A stretch of 64,000 bases of DNA from assembly GCA_027019165.1 (NCBI GenBank), contig JALUXC010000024.1:601724-665723 (forward strand), read 5' to 3'. Below are positions 9,066 through 17,761 of this stretch, in pieces. The position numbers were made by a program, and so were the translations under genes. The notes under the pieces were generated by a model. The model searched no databases. It was given only the letters and a program-made list of their open reading frames with translations, and had not been told where the DNA came from. Every line of letters starts with the position of its first letter. Within the stretch, counting starts at the first letter, position 1. The stretch is from Pseudophaeobacter sp. GTDB taxonomy: Bacteria; Pseudomonadota; Alphaproteobacteria; Rhodobacterales; Rhodobacteraceae.

Positions 9066-9998
9066 ATGCTGCAAAGCCTGATCGACGTCATCCTTCCCGT
9101 CTTCCTGGTTGTCGCCGCAGGCTATGCCGCCACGCGGCAGGGCTATTTCACCCAAGGTCATATCGAAGGGTTGATGAAATTCACCCAGAGTTTCGCCATC
9201 CCCTGCCTCTTGTTTCGCGCCATTGCCAATCTGGATCTGTCCAGCAGCTTTGACCCCATCCTGCTGATCAGTTTCTACACCGGCGCAGGCATCTGCTTTC
9301 TGATCGGCCTATTCGGGGCGCGATTTATCTTTGATCGCGACTGGGAGGACAGCGTCGCCATCGGCTTTTGCTGCCTGTTCTCAAACTCGGTCCTTTTGGG
9401 ACTGCCGATCACCGAACGCGCCTTTGGTGCTGACAACCTGACTGGCAACTACGCGATTATCGCCTTCCACTCGCCCTTTTGCTATGGGATCGGCATCACC
9501 GTGATGGAGATCGTACGCAACCGGGGCAGTGGCGGCGTTCAGATGGCCCGCTCTGCCCTCACGGCCATGTTCAAGAATGTTCTGATCCTCGGCATTGCGC
9601 TTGGGTTTACATTCAATCTTGCGGGCCTTTCTGTGCCAGGTGCCTTGGACGACGCGCTGCAGCTTCTGATCCGCGCCGCCCTTCCGGGCGCGCTGTTTGC
9701 TCTTGGCGGCGTTCTGGTTCAGTACCGCCCCGAAGGCGATCTGCGCACCATCGCCTTTATCTGTGTCACAGCCTTGCTGGTGCATCCTGCCATTGTCTGG
9801 ACCCTCGGCACCACGATGGGCCTGAAACAGGATCTGTTTCGCTCAGGCGTCCTGAACGCGGCCATGGCGCCCGGTTTCAACGCCTACATCTTTGCCAACA
9901 TGTACGGCCGCGCAAAACGTGTGGCCGCATCATCGGTCCTGATCGCCACCGGAGCGTCAGTGCTCACCGCCTGGTTCTGGCTGGAGATCCTGATGTAG
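9066..9998 (+). CDS. AEC-family (auxin efflux carrier-like) transporter
   Basis: An integral membrane protein of 310 residues with about ten hydrophobic segments spread along its length, including an N-terminal pair starting LIDVILPVFLVVAAGYAA and a C-terminal segment VLIATGASVLTAWFWLEIL. The conserved SNSVLLGLPI motif and the central hydrophilic loop between two five-helix halves mark the AEC/malate-permease family, whose bacterial members export or import organic acids. Substrate unknown. It lies 36 bases after the MBL gene on the same strand and may be transcribed with it. Confidence 0.88.
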   Translation: MLQSLIDVILPVFLVVAAGYAATRQGYFTQGHIEGLMKFTQSFAIPCLLFRAIANLDLSSSFDPILLISFYTGAGICFLIGLFGARFIFDRDWEDSVAIGFCCLFSNSVLLGLPITERAFGADNLTGNYAIIAFHSPFCYGIGITVMEIVRNRGSGGVQMARSALTAMFKNVLILGIALGFTFNLAGLSVPGALDDALQLLIRAALPGALFALGGVLVQYRPEGDLRTIAFICVTALLVHPAIVWTLGTTMGLKQDLFRSGVLNAAMAPGFNAYIFANMYGRAKRVAASSVLIATGASVLTAWFWLEILM

Positions 9999-10069
9999 CC
10001 CTGAAGGCACCTCGCCTCTTTGGGTCCTGCTATTGCGGCGTTTTCTCGCCCACATGCGGCTCACCCTTC

Positions 10070-10208
10070 AGGTCTCCGAATGGGCCAGAACGTTTTCCCG
10101 CAAAGCCTCACTGCTGCGGGCAGGCTGTTCCCTTTTTTATGCAGCACGTTGTGCGAAACGGCAGGCTGCCGTAAACCTGTGGCAACCATTGACCTGAGGG
10201 AGAGAGAA
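10070..10208 (+). promoter_or_regulatory. leader of metY; candidate structured 5'UTR
   Basis: The 210-bp gap before metY holds two short perfect hairpins close together, GCAC-GTT-GTGC and CGGCAG-G-CTGCCG, then ACCATTGACC and a strong GAGGGAGAG ribosome-binding site. Methionine genes of this group are often controlled by SAM-sensing riboswitches (SAM-II or SAM/SAH). The ACCATTG stretch near the ribosome-binding site resembles the 3' end of SAM/SAH elements, but I could not assemble the full pseudoknot, so the riboswitch idea is only a suggestion. Confidence 0.25.
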
Positions 10209-11501
10209 ATGACCGACGCGCCCAGCTACGGTTTTGACACGCTGCAAATTCACGCCGGTGCACGGCCTGACCCGGCCACCGGGGCCCGCCAGACACCGAT
10301 CTATCAGACCACCTCTTATGTGTTTCGCGACGCCGACCATGCGGCGGCGCTCTTCAACCTGCAGGAAGTCGGCTATATCTACTCACGCCTGACCAACCCC
10401 ACTGTGGCCGTGCTGCAGGAACGCCTGGCGACGCTCGAAGGCGGCGTTGGCGCGGTCTGCTGTTCTTCGGGTCATGCGGCGCAGATCATGGCACTGTTCC
10501 CGCTGATGGCGCCGGGCTGCAATGTTGTGGCCTCCACCCGTCTTTATGGCGGCACCGTCACCCAGTTCAGCCAGACCATCAAACGCTTTGGCTGGTCGGC
10601 CAAGTTTGTCGACACCGACGATCTGGACGCAGTGCGTGACGCCATCGATGAGAACACCCGCGCGGTGTTCTGCGAATCCATTGCGAACCCCGGCGGCTAT
10701 GTGACCGATATCCGCGCGATGGCCGATGTGGCCGATGCGGCGGGCGTGCCGCTGATCGTCGACAACACCACCGCAACGCCCTACCTGTGCAACCCGATTG
10801 CCCAGGGGGCCACACTGGTTGTGCATTCCACCACCAAATACCTCACCGGCAATGGCACCGTGACCGGCGGCGTGGTTATCGATTCGGGCAATTTCGACTG
10901 GTCTGCCTCGGACAAGTTCCCGTCCCTGTCGGCGCCCGAGCCTGCCTATCACGGTCTCAAGTTCCACGAGACCTTCGGCTCCCTTGCCTTTACCTTCCAC
11001 GGCATCGCCATAGGCCTGCGCGATCTGGGCATGACCATGAACCCGCAGGCGGCCCATTACACGCTGATGGGGATTGAAACCCTGTCCCTGCGCATGCAGC
11101 GCCACTGCGAAAACGCCATGAAGGTGGCAAGCTGGCTCGAACAGGACGAGCGGGTGGACTATGTGACCTACGCCGGTCTGCCCTCTTCGCCCTACTATGA
11201 TCGGGCGCAGGCTTGCTACCCCAAGGGCACCGGCGGTTTGTTCACATTTGCGGTCAAGGGCGGCTATGAGGCCTGCATCAAACTGGTAGATGCGCTTGAG
11301 ATCTTCTCTCATGTGGCAAACTTGGGCGATACCCGCTCGCTGATCATCCATTCCGCCTCGACCACCCACCGCCAGCTGACGCCCGAACAGCAGGAAGCCG
11401 CCGGTGCAGGCCCCAATGTGGTGCGGATCTCCATCGGCATCGAAGACGCGGATGACTTGATTGCGGATCTGGATCAGGCCCTGAGCAAGGCCTGCGGTTA
11501 A
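10209..11501 (+). CDS. metY: O-acetylhomoserine aminocarboxypropyltransferase / sulfhydrylase
   Basis: A PLP enzyme of the Cys/Met-metabolism family, 430 residues. It converts O-acetylhomoserine plus sulfide (or methanethiol) to homocysteine (or methionine). The PLP lysine is K210 in HSTTKYLTGNGTVTGG. Other signatures are SRLTNPT near residues 59-65, SSGHAA near 86 and VDNTTATPYL near 184. The MetY-type insertion lengthens it relative to cystathionine synthases. The frame is open upstream to 10020, but the ATG at 10209 has an excellent GAGGGAGAGAG ribosome-binding site and begins at the conserved MTDAPSYGFDTLQIHAG. It is followed by a strong bidirectional terminator. Confidence 0.93.
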   Translation: MTDAPSYGFDTLQIHAGARPDPATGARQTPIYQTTSYVFRDADHAAALFNLQEVGYIYSRLTNPTVAVLQERLATLEGGVGAVCCSSGHAAQIMALFPLMAPGCNVVASTRLYGGTVTQFSQTIKRFGWSAKFVDTDDLDAVRDAIDENTRAVFCESIANPGGYVTDIRAMADVADAAGVPLIVDNTTATPYLCNPIAQGATLVVHSTTKYLTGNGTVTGGVVIDSGNFDWSASDKFPSLSAPEPAYHGLKFHETFGSLAFTFHGIAIGLRDLGMTMNPQAAHYTLMGIETLSLRMQRHCENAMKVASWLEQDERVDYVTYAGLPSSPYYDRAQACYPKGTGGLFTFAVKGGYEACIKLVDALEIFSHVANLGDTRSLIIHSASTTHRQLTPEQQEAAGAGPNVVRISIGIEDADDLIADLDQALSKACG

Positions 11502-11524
11502 GTCCTGCAACAGCAAGAAACACC

Positions 11525-11556
11525 AAAGGCCGGGGCACACCCCGGCCTTTTTCCTT
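11525..11556. terminator. Rho-independent terminator of metY, probably bidirectional
   Basis: An 11-bp GC-rich inverted repeat (AAAGGCCGGGG / CCCCGGCCTTT) with a 5-base loop, followed by a T-rich run. Its symmetric A/T flanks allow it to serve both metY and the convergent SIMPL gene. Confidence 0.85.
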
Positions 11557-11570
11557 TTCCCCAGTGGGTT

Positions 11571-12314
11571 TTACTCAGACGTCGGCTCCAGCAGGTCAAA
11601 AACAACCGAGACACTGTGCTCAAACGACAGGCTGCCCGCCTGAACAGGAACGGCGCCCGAGCGTGCCATTTCCATGGCCATCATAGGCACTCCGCCGCCG
11701 CCGCCATGCTCTGTGATCGAGCGCACCGGGCCAAGTGTCATCCCAGCGGCTTCGGCCAGTTGACCCGCCTTGCGGATCGCGTCGCGCACCGCATCGCCCC
11801 GGATCTGGTCCAGCACCGCCGCGCGGTCTGCAACGCCAAAGCTGAGGCCCCGAAACTCATTGGCGCCCGCATCCAGCACGTCGTCCAGGATTGCGCCAAG
11901 GTTGCCGAGGTCACGCACCCGCACCAACAGCGTGTTTGAGGCGGCAAAGCCCGTGATCTCGCGCTTGTCGGATCCGCTCTCATAGCGGTTCCCGCTCCAG
12001 ACAGGGTCCACTGAAATGCGCTGGGTCTGCATGTCCTCCGCGGCAATGCCAGCTTTGCTCAGCCGGTCAATCACCACCGCCATGTCGCTAGAAACCCGGC
12101 GCATGGCCTCGACCGCTCTATCAGCCTCCGCGGTGACGCCCAGGGTGATGCTGGCCCGATCCGGCGCAACCTCCGTGCGCGCTTCGCCGGTCACCGAAAT
12201 CTGGCGCAGTGGCACATGCTGCTCGGCCAGGGCAGGCGCCGCCGTGCAAGCCAAAAGGGCCATGGACGTCACCAAGGCCCGCATATTCAGTATCGCTGTC
12301 ATCTTTGCATTCAT
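11571..12314 (-). CDS. SIMPL-domain periplasmic protein
   Basis: A 247-residue exported protein. The frame is open from 12458, but the ATG at 12314 has AGGAGG at ideal spacing and begins a signal peptide (hydrophobic ALVTSMALLAC, cleavage near ALA-EQ at residue 30). The rest matches the SIMPL/DUF541 fold seen in YggE: ISVTGEARTEVAPDRASI at the mature N terminus, a QRISVDPVW strand, then GFAASNTLLVRVRDL and a C-terminal FEHSVSVVFDLL. E. coli YggE is linked to oxidative-stress defence, but the biochemical role is unknown. It converges with metY. Confidence 0.88.
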   Translation of the reverse strand: MNAKMTAILNMRALVTSMALLACTAAPALAEQHVPLRQISVTGEARTEVAPDRASITLGVTAEADRAVEAMRRVSSDMAVVIDRLSKAGIAAEDMQTQRISVDPVWSGNRYESGSDKREITGFAASNTLLVRVRDLGNLGAILDDVLDAGANEFRGLSFGVADRAAVLDQIRGDAVRDAIRKAGQLAEAAGMTLGPVRSITEHGGGGGVPMMAMEMARSGAVPVQAGSLSFEHSVSVVFDLLEPTSE

Positions 12315-12485
12315 GGGCTCTGCCTCCTTTTGCCAGACCAAGATGGGGGCGCTTCCTTGCCGCAGACAAGGGCTGAATCTGTCTTTTCCTTTTCCTCGGC
12401 AAACTCCTGCTTTAAAGTCTGCATCCAAGGCCAATCGGGCACAACGCGGTCCGGGCAATAGGAACTTGGATGGTTTGACCGCACG

Positions 12486-15143
12486 ATGAAACCGGGGTTT
12501 GCTCTTTCACTGTCTTCTGACGGTATCACCTATCTGCACCGTGCCGCCGGGGGGTGGCGCAATATCGGAACGGTGACGCTGGATCATTCTGACCTTTTGG
12601 CGGCTCTGGACGACCTGCGCGAGAAAGGGACGGCGCTGGATCTGACAGAACCCGATTGCTGCAAGCTTGTGATCCCAAACGACCAGATCCGCTATCTCAC
12701 GATCGAGACCGGCATGCTTGATCCGCGCGCCCGACGCGAGCTTGCGGCGCAGGCGCTCGAAGGGGCAACGCCCTATGCTGTCGCAGATCTGTCTTTTGAC
12801 ATCTCCGAGAATGGTCCCCTCACACATATCGCCGCAGTCGCCCGCGAAACCCTGGCCGAAGCAGAAAGTTTTGCTGTCGATCACGGTTTTACCCCGGCCA
12901 GTTTTGTGGCCATTCCCGGCGACATGGATTTCCTGGGTGAGCCGTTCTTTGGCCCGGCAAAAGCGATCGGCGACAGCCCAATCGAACCTGACGGAATTGC
13001 CGTTGTCGATGTGGGCCCTGCCGAGCAACCACCTGCAAAACAGCCACCGGCGACAAAGCTGAAAACGCCCAAGGCCGCGCCTGCTGACGCAAAAGTCTCG
13101 GCGCAAGTACCGCAGGAAGACACCGCAGCACAGCCGGAAACGCCCCGTGACACCTCCGATCCGGCCCGCACAAAGGGCGGCGGGCTGACGCTGTCGGCCG
13201 ATACCGTGACCGCCTCGCTCGGCACAGAAGCCGAGACCCCACTGACAGAAACCGCGGACGATGAGGCTTTCGGCCCTGCATTGGGCTTCAGTACAAGGCG
13301 CCGACGGCCCGAGGTGGCAACAGCCGAGACCGGTTCTGCCCAGACCAAAGATAAAAAACCTGCGCTGGACGGGGCCACGCGAACGCCCCCTGCCTCTGCC
13401 GCGACCTCTGCTCTGTCCGCGCAAAAGGCCAAGCCAGATGCAAAGACCCCTGTTGTGTCTCCCACAGCGCCGACACCGTTGAAAGCGCAGGAAGACAAAC
13501 TGGCCAAGGATCTGGCAAAAGCGGCGATTGCGCGCCCCACTTCAACAGCAACAGCTCTTCCCGCTGGAATTCCGGCACAAGCCACCGCCCCAAAAGAGGC
13601 ACACGCCTCCTCTCTTGCGAACGCCGCAGGCGGCATCTCTGGTTTCTTCACAAAGCCGCGGCGTTCTCCCGCGAAATCCCGCAACATGGGACTGATCCTG
13701 ACGGCAATCCTGCTGGTCTTCATGCTGGTGGTTGCCGCTTTGGCCTATGTGAGCGGCACAGGTCCTTTTGCGCGTTTCTTGGATGCGCCGACAACGTCCG
13801 AAAACGGAAGCGTCGAGGAAACGCAGACCTCCACGTCTCCGGAAGCGGATGCCGAGCAGGCACCGCTTGACGCAGAGACGGCCCCCTCGCCTCAGGAGCA
13901 GCCCCCCATTTCAGACCGCGTGGCCCCTGCCCCCGCAGATGACGGGGAGCTCATTTCTGAGCCTGCGTCAACGCCGCTGGCCCTTGTGGACCCAGAGCCC
14001 AGGCCAATCGCACCACAGGTCAGCCCCATCCCGGACCAGCCCGATCCGGGCGTTATCCCTTTGCCCGCAGAGCCAGATACCCCAGCAACCGAAAGCCCTG
14101 AGCTAGCAAGTCTTGCTCCGTCCGGCGAGGCAGCCCTCGACCCCGAAGCCATTGCCGATGGAGTTGTTGAGGCGCCGACGCCAGAACGCGACCAAGACAC
14201 TGCGCTGGAACAGGCCGCAAGGTATGCCGCCACTGGGATCTGGCAGGCTGTACCGGAAATCGCCGAGGTCCCCGCCGTGGTGGATCTCGACAATATCTAC
14301 GTCGCCTCCATCGACCACACCAACCTGTCACAGGACGCTGTCGCCCTGCCGCCGCAGCCGGATCTGCAACTGGATGATGCCCCCGATGTGATCAGCTCTC
14401 CGGCAGCGGCGGGCAGTGCCATCGCACTGGATCAGCGCGGATTGGTCGAAGCGACCCCCGAAGGCACCGTGAACCCCGATGGGGTGGTCGTCTATCTTGG
14501 TCGCCCGCCTGTGGTGCCGCCTCCAACTCCGCCACGCGCCGATCCCGATGCGCAGTCCGCTGCAGAGGCCGCAGCTGCAGAGGCGGTACGTCTGGAGGCC
14601 TTGTCGCGCCTGCGCCCGCGCGCCCGGCCAGCAGATCTGGCCGAACAGGTGGAGCGCACCCAATTGGGCGGACGCAGCCGCGCCGAACTGGCCGGCCTGC
14701 GCCCCCGCATCCGCCCCGCCACGCTGAAGACCGAGGAAGAGGAAAGCCAGCCCGCCACCGAGCAGGCCATCGCCACCTCGGTGAAACCCCGCATGCGTCC
14801 GGCCAACTTTGCCAATATCGTGGACCGCGCCCAGCGCAGCGCGCCTGCGGCAGCGACCGCAGCGGCGGTGCCTGCCGCGACCGTCTCACCGCGCATTCCA
14901 AGCTCAGCCTCCGTCGCGCGGCAGGCGACGGTCACCAATGCGATCAACCTGCGCAAGCTGAACCTTCTGGGGGTCTCTGGCACCCCGTCAAACCGCAGCG
15001 CCCTGGTCCGGCTGCCCAGTGGAGGGACGCGCAAGGTTCAGGTCGGAGACCGGCTGGACGGCGGCCGGGTCGTTGCCATCGGAGAGGCCCAGCTGCAGTA
15101 TCAAAAAGGTGGCCGCAACCAGACGCTCAAGATTCCAGAGTGA
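12486..15143 (+). CDS. large single-pass protein with PilM/GspL-like N terminus and PilP-like C terminus
   Basis: An 885-residue protein of unrecognised specific function. Residues 1-150 read as an actin-like, GspL/PilM-type cytoplasmic domain (MKPGFALSLSSDGITYLHR, then LVIPNDQIRYLTIE). Residues 150-395 are a Pro/Ala/Thr-rich linker. A clear membrane helix lies near 401-425 (MGLILTAILLVFMLVVAA). A second long Pro/Glu-rich segment follows, with repeated RLRPRARPA/KPRMRPANF boxes (about 700-780). The last 65 residues (INLRKLNLLGVSG to TLKIPE) resemble the beta domain of PilP/GspC-type pilot proteins. I infer an inner-membrane envelope-spanning scaffold. No pilus or type II genes are near it. 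Confidence 0.7.
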   Translation: MKPGFALSLSSDGITYLHRAAGGWRNIGTVTLDHSDLLAALDDLREKGTALDLTEPDCCKLVIPNDQIRYLTIETGMLDPRARRELAAQALEGATPYAVADLSFDISENGPLTHIAAVARETLAEAESFAVDHGFTPASFVAIPGDMDFLGEPFFGPAKAIGDSPIEPDGIAVVDVGPAEQPPAKQPPATKLKTPKAAPADAKVSAQVPQEDTAAQPETPRDTSDPARTKGGGLTLSADTVTASLGTEAETPLTETADDEAFGPALGFSTRRRRPEVATAETGSAQTKDKKPALDGATRTPPASAATSALSAQKAKPDAKTPVVSPTAPTPLKAQEDKLAKDLAKAAIARPTSTATALPAGIPAQATAPKEAHASSLANAAGGISGFFTKPRRSPAKSRNMGLILTAILLVFMLVVAALAYVSGTGPFARFLDAPTTSENGSVEETQTSTSPEADAEQAPLDAETAPSPQEQPPISDRVAPAPADDGELISEPASTPLALVDPEPRPIAPQVSPIPDQPDPGVIPLPAEPDTPATESPELASLAPSGEAALDPEAIADGVVEAPTPERDQDTALEQAARYAATGIWQAVPEIAEVPAVVDLDNIYVASIDHTNLSQDAVALPPQPDLQLDDAPDVISSPAAAGSAIALDQRGLVEATPEGTVNPDGVVVYLGRPPVVPPPTPPRADPDAQSAAEAAAAEAVRLEALSRLRPRARPADLAEQVERTQLGGRSRAELAGLRPRIRPATLKTEEEESQPATEQAIATSVKPRMRPANFANIVDRAQRSAPAAATAAAVPAATVSPRIPSSASVARQATVTNAINLRKLNLLGVSGTPSNRSALVRLPSGGTRKVQVGDRLDGGRVVAIGEAQLQYQKGGRNQTLKIPE

Positions 15144-15301
15144 TTACTGCCGCGCCGGGAAACAACAACCAGAGTTGTCGGCAACGCCGGGCGTTCTGTC
15201 ATTCCGTTTTCACTGCATTTCAAACCCGGGACCCAAAACATCGCGAGTTCCGGTTCGATTAGCGACATGCCAGATGTAACCAAGCAAAGGTGAGGCCGAG
15301 C

Positions 15302-15850
15302 GTGGCCGTTTCAATTCTTTTTATTTATATTCAGATACTTACACCGGCAATAGCATATCGCCGTGCGTGGTCACCGACCACCCTGTTTGCCACCGCCATG
15401 CTTGGATATGCAATCTGCGGCTGCGCAGGTCTTCTCGAAACAAAGTTTGCATTTGGGATAGCAACAAGCACCGAACAAGCATTTCGAGACTCCTATCATG
15501 TCTGGAGCCGTGCCCACCTCTGGCTCAACCTGGGGCTGGTGATGGCTCTCCTAGCCGCCATTTCGTGGCTGCAAACGCGTTTCGGCGCGATGCTATACCC
15601 CGGGATTACCAAAGTTCTGTTCTGGCTCTTTCATTTCAGCCTGATTGCAAACTTCCTCTACCCTACTGTGCTCGCTTTCTTTTTGCCGGATCCACAAAGG
15701 TATTTTCTCTATCCAAGCTGGATGCAACTCCATCAGGAAATTGGCCGGTGGGCCTCATTTGGTAGTTACATCGCGATCATTGGCCTGCTGGCACTGCTGG
15801 TTTGGTCAATCGTTCTGACCAGACAGAGACGCCGCAAGGATGAGCCTTGA
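15302..15850 (+). CDS. hypothetical multi-pass membrane protein
   Basis: About 182 residues with four to five hydrophobic segments: VAVSILFIYIQILTPAIAY, LFATAMLGYAICGCAGLL, LWLNLGLVMALLAAISW, VLFWLFHFSLIANFLYP and YIAIIGLLALLVWSIVL. The C-terminal tail is basic (RQRRRKDEP), consistent with a cytoplasmic end. I do not recognise a family; the layout recalls small cytochrome-oxidase-like or DUF membrane proteins. Start GTG 15302 is preferred because GAGG lies six bases upstream; GTG 15290 is the alternative. It is somewhat less GC-rich than its neighbours. Confidence 0.6.
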   Translation: MAVSILFIYIQILTPAIAYRRAWSPTTLFATAMLGYAICGCAGLLETKFAFGIATSTEQAFRDSYHVWSRAHLWLNLGLVMALLAAISWLQTRFGAMLYPGITKVLFWLFHFSLIANFLYPTVLAFFLPDPQRYFLYPSWMQLHQEIGRWASFGSYIAIIGLLALLVWSIVLTRQRRRKDEP

Positions 15851-15914
15851 CCAAAAATGAAAACTGATCTTCGAATTTTGGACTGGAGCAGAACACCTTC
15901 CGTTGAACGAAAAA

Positions 15915-15940
15915 AACCGGCCTCACACCTGAGGCCGGTT
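15915..15940 (-). terminator. Rho-independent terminator of hppD
   Basis: A perfect 11-bp inverted repeat AACCGGCCTCA / TGAGGCCGGTT with a 4-base loop, followed on the minus strand by a T run (the A run at 15911-15916 on the plus strand). It lies 58 bases after the HPPD stop. Confidence 0.85.
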
Positions 15941-15998
15941 TCCAGAATTTACCTGTGAGAGAAAACCCTGTGGCAGCGGGAGTAGCCACATCCCCAGA

Positions 15999-17099
15999 TC
16001 ACTCGGCGGCCTGGATTTCGCCGTTGTTGATCTGCTCCTGCTCGATGGATTCGAACAGCGCCTTGAAGTTGCCCTCGCCAAAACCATCGTCGCCCTTGCG
16101 CTGGATGAATTCAAAGAAGATCGGACCGATCACGGTTTTCGAGAAGATCTGCAAGAGGATCTTGGTCTCGCCGCCATCCACGACGCCTTCGCCGTCGATC
16201 AGGATGCCGTGCTTTTTCATGCGGTCGAGCGGTTCCTCATGGCCGATGACCCGCTCATGGCTGAGATCATAATAGGTTTCCGGCGGTGCAGGCATGAACT
16301 TGATGCCACGCTCGGAAATCTCGTCGGTGGAGTCGTAGATATTCTCGGTACCAACGGCGATGTGCTGGATGCCTTCGCCCTTGTATTTCTTGAGGTACGC
16401 CACGATCTGGCCGGTCTCGCCGCGATCCTCGTTGATCGGGATGCGGATACGCCCGCAAGGCGAGGTCAGCGCGCGGCTCAACAAGCCGGTGTATTTGCCC
16501 TCGATGTCAAAGAAACGGATTTCCTTGAAGTTGAACAGATCGCCATAGAACTTGAACCACTTGTCCATGTTGCCCTTGTAGACATTGTGGGTCAGGTGAT
16601 CGAGGTAGTAGAATCCCACGCCACGCGGCTTGGACTGTTTCAGCCACTCGAACTCTTCGTTGTAGGGCGAGGTTTCATAATACTGGTCGATGAAATAGAT
16701 GAGCGAGCCGCCAATGCCCTTGATCGCAGGCACATCCATGGTCTTGTCGTCGCCCTCATAAGGTTCAGCGCCTTTGGCAACGGCGTGATCAAAGGCCTTT
16801 TGCGCATCGACGACACGCCAGCCCATGGAGGGGGCACAGGGGCCGTGCTCTGCCACAAATTTCTCGGCAAAGCTGCCCTTTTCGGCGTTCAGAATGTAGG
16901 TGATATCACCCTGCTGCCACAGCTCGATCCCCGGCTTGGTCTTGTGGCGCCCCACCAGTTCATAGCCCATCTTGGTGAAGAGATCACGCAGCTCCTGCGG
17001 CTCTGGGCTGGCGAATTCGACGAATTCAAACCCGTCGGTGCCGGCGGGGTTCTCTTCGCTGATGACGGATTTCGGGGCATTGTGCGGGAACGGACCCAT
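15999..17099 (-). CDS. hppD: 4-hydroxyphenylpyruvate dioxygenase
   Basis: Fe(II) dioxygenase converting 4-hydroxyphenylpyruvate to homogentisate in tyrosine catabolism, 366 residues. The three iron ligands are visible: His168 in DHLTHNV, His246 in GIQHIAVGT and Glu330 in FFEFIQRKG, the last within the family's GPIFFEFIQRKGDDGFGEGNFKALFE-type C-terminal signature. The frame is open from 17210, but the ATG at 17099 follows AGGAGGAG at good spacing and starts near the usual N terminus. It is divergent from an Lrp/AsnC regulator, probably its controller. Homogentisate dioxygenase and the rest of the pathway are not in the window. Confidence 0.97.
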   Translation of the reverse strand: MGPFPHNAPKSVISEENPAGTDGFEFVEFASPEPQELRDLFTKMGYELVGRHKTKPGIELWQQGDITYILNAEKGSFAEKFVAEHGPCAPSMGWRVVDAQKAFDHAVAKGAEPYEGDDKTMDVPAIKGIGGSLIYFIDQYYETSPYNEEFEWLKQSKPRGVGFYYLDHLTHNVYKGNMDKWFKFYGDLFNFKEIRFFDIEGKYTGLLSRALTSPCGRIRIPINEDRGETGQIVAYLKKYKGEGIQHIAVGTENIYDSTDEISERGIKFMPAPPETYYDLSHERVIGHEEPLDRMKKHGILIDGEGVVDGGETKILLQIFSKTVIGPIFFEFIQRKGDDGFGEGNFKALFESIEQEQINNGEIQAAE

Positions 17100-17245
17100 G
17101 GCTGCTCCTCCTGACTGGCGCGTTTCATTTCTGCACCAGAACATACCGCACATCGGACGCAGAGTTTGCGCATAATTGGCCGCGATGATAGCATACTGCG
17201 CGTAATCCACGCATTAATGATCCAAATTTTGGAAAATTCACGCAT
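17100..17245. promoter_or_regulatory. hppD / lrp divergent promoter region with operator-like palindrome
   Basis: A 146-bp AT-rich divergent region. It holds TCCAAA-T-TTTGGA (17221-17233), a perfect inverted repeat 13 bases before the regulator's start codon. It also has several TGCGCATAAT/TGCGCGTAAT-like half-sites (17165-17205), the kind of phased array Lrp/AsnC proteins bind. Binding is an inference from position and symmetry. Confidence 0.5.
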
Positions 17246-17701
17246 ATGCTCGACTCCACTGACACCCGCCTTCTGGCCGCCCTGCAGAAGAACGCCCATC
17301 TGACCGCACAAGAGCTTGGGGAGCTGCTGAACCTCTCGGCCAGCCAGGCAGGGCGCAGGCGACAGCGGCTTGAGGCCGACGGCTATATCCAGGGCTATGC
17401 TGCCCGGCTGGATCCCGCGAAACTGGGTCTCACCGTACAGGGGTTCGTTCAGGTGCATCTGGGCAGTCACGGCCCCGAACAATCGGCCAGTTTCGCACGT
17501 CTTGTCGGAACGCGGGCCGAGATTACCTCTGCCTGGACCATGACCGGAGAGGCCGACTACCTGCTGCGTGTCTACTGCCGTGATCTGCAGGCGCTCAACA
17601 CGCTAATCCACGAGGTTTTGCTGACACACCCTGCAGTTGCGCGCGTGCAAAGTCAGATCGTCATGGCACAATTAAAGAGGGACGCACCCCTGCCGACTTA
17701 A
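17246..17701 (+). CDS. Lrp/AsnC-family transcriptional regulator
   Basis: A 151-residue feast/famine regulator. The N-terminal helix-turn-helix (TRLLAALQKNAHLTAQELG then NLSASQAGRRRQRLEADGYI) occupies residues 5-50. The C-terminal RAM ligand-binding and oligomerisation domain (VQGFVQVHL, then ITSAWTMTGEADYLLRVYCRD) spans about 65-145. It is divergent from hppD across a 146-bp AT-rich region with an operator-like palindrome, so local control of tyrosine degradation in response to an aromatic amino acid is the natural reading. The effector is not known from sequence. Confidence 0.93.
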   Translation: MLDSTDTRLLAALQKNAHLTAQELGELLNLSASQAGRRRQRLEADGYIQGYAARLDPAKLGLTVQGFVQVHLGSHGPEQSASFARLVGTRAEITSAWTMTGEADYLLRVYCRDLQALNTLIHEVLLTHPAVARVQSQIVMAQLKRDAPLPT

Positions 17702-17761
17702 CGATACAGGAAGATTCTCCGACTATTGATGCAAGGCGCATGCCTAATTCTGGGGACACAT

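Noticed and set aside
10383..11540. 385-codon minus-strand frame antisense to metY
   Set aside because: metY has its PLP lysine, family signatures and ribosome-binding site; the antisense frame has no protein-like features.
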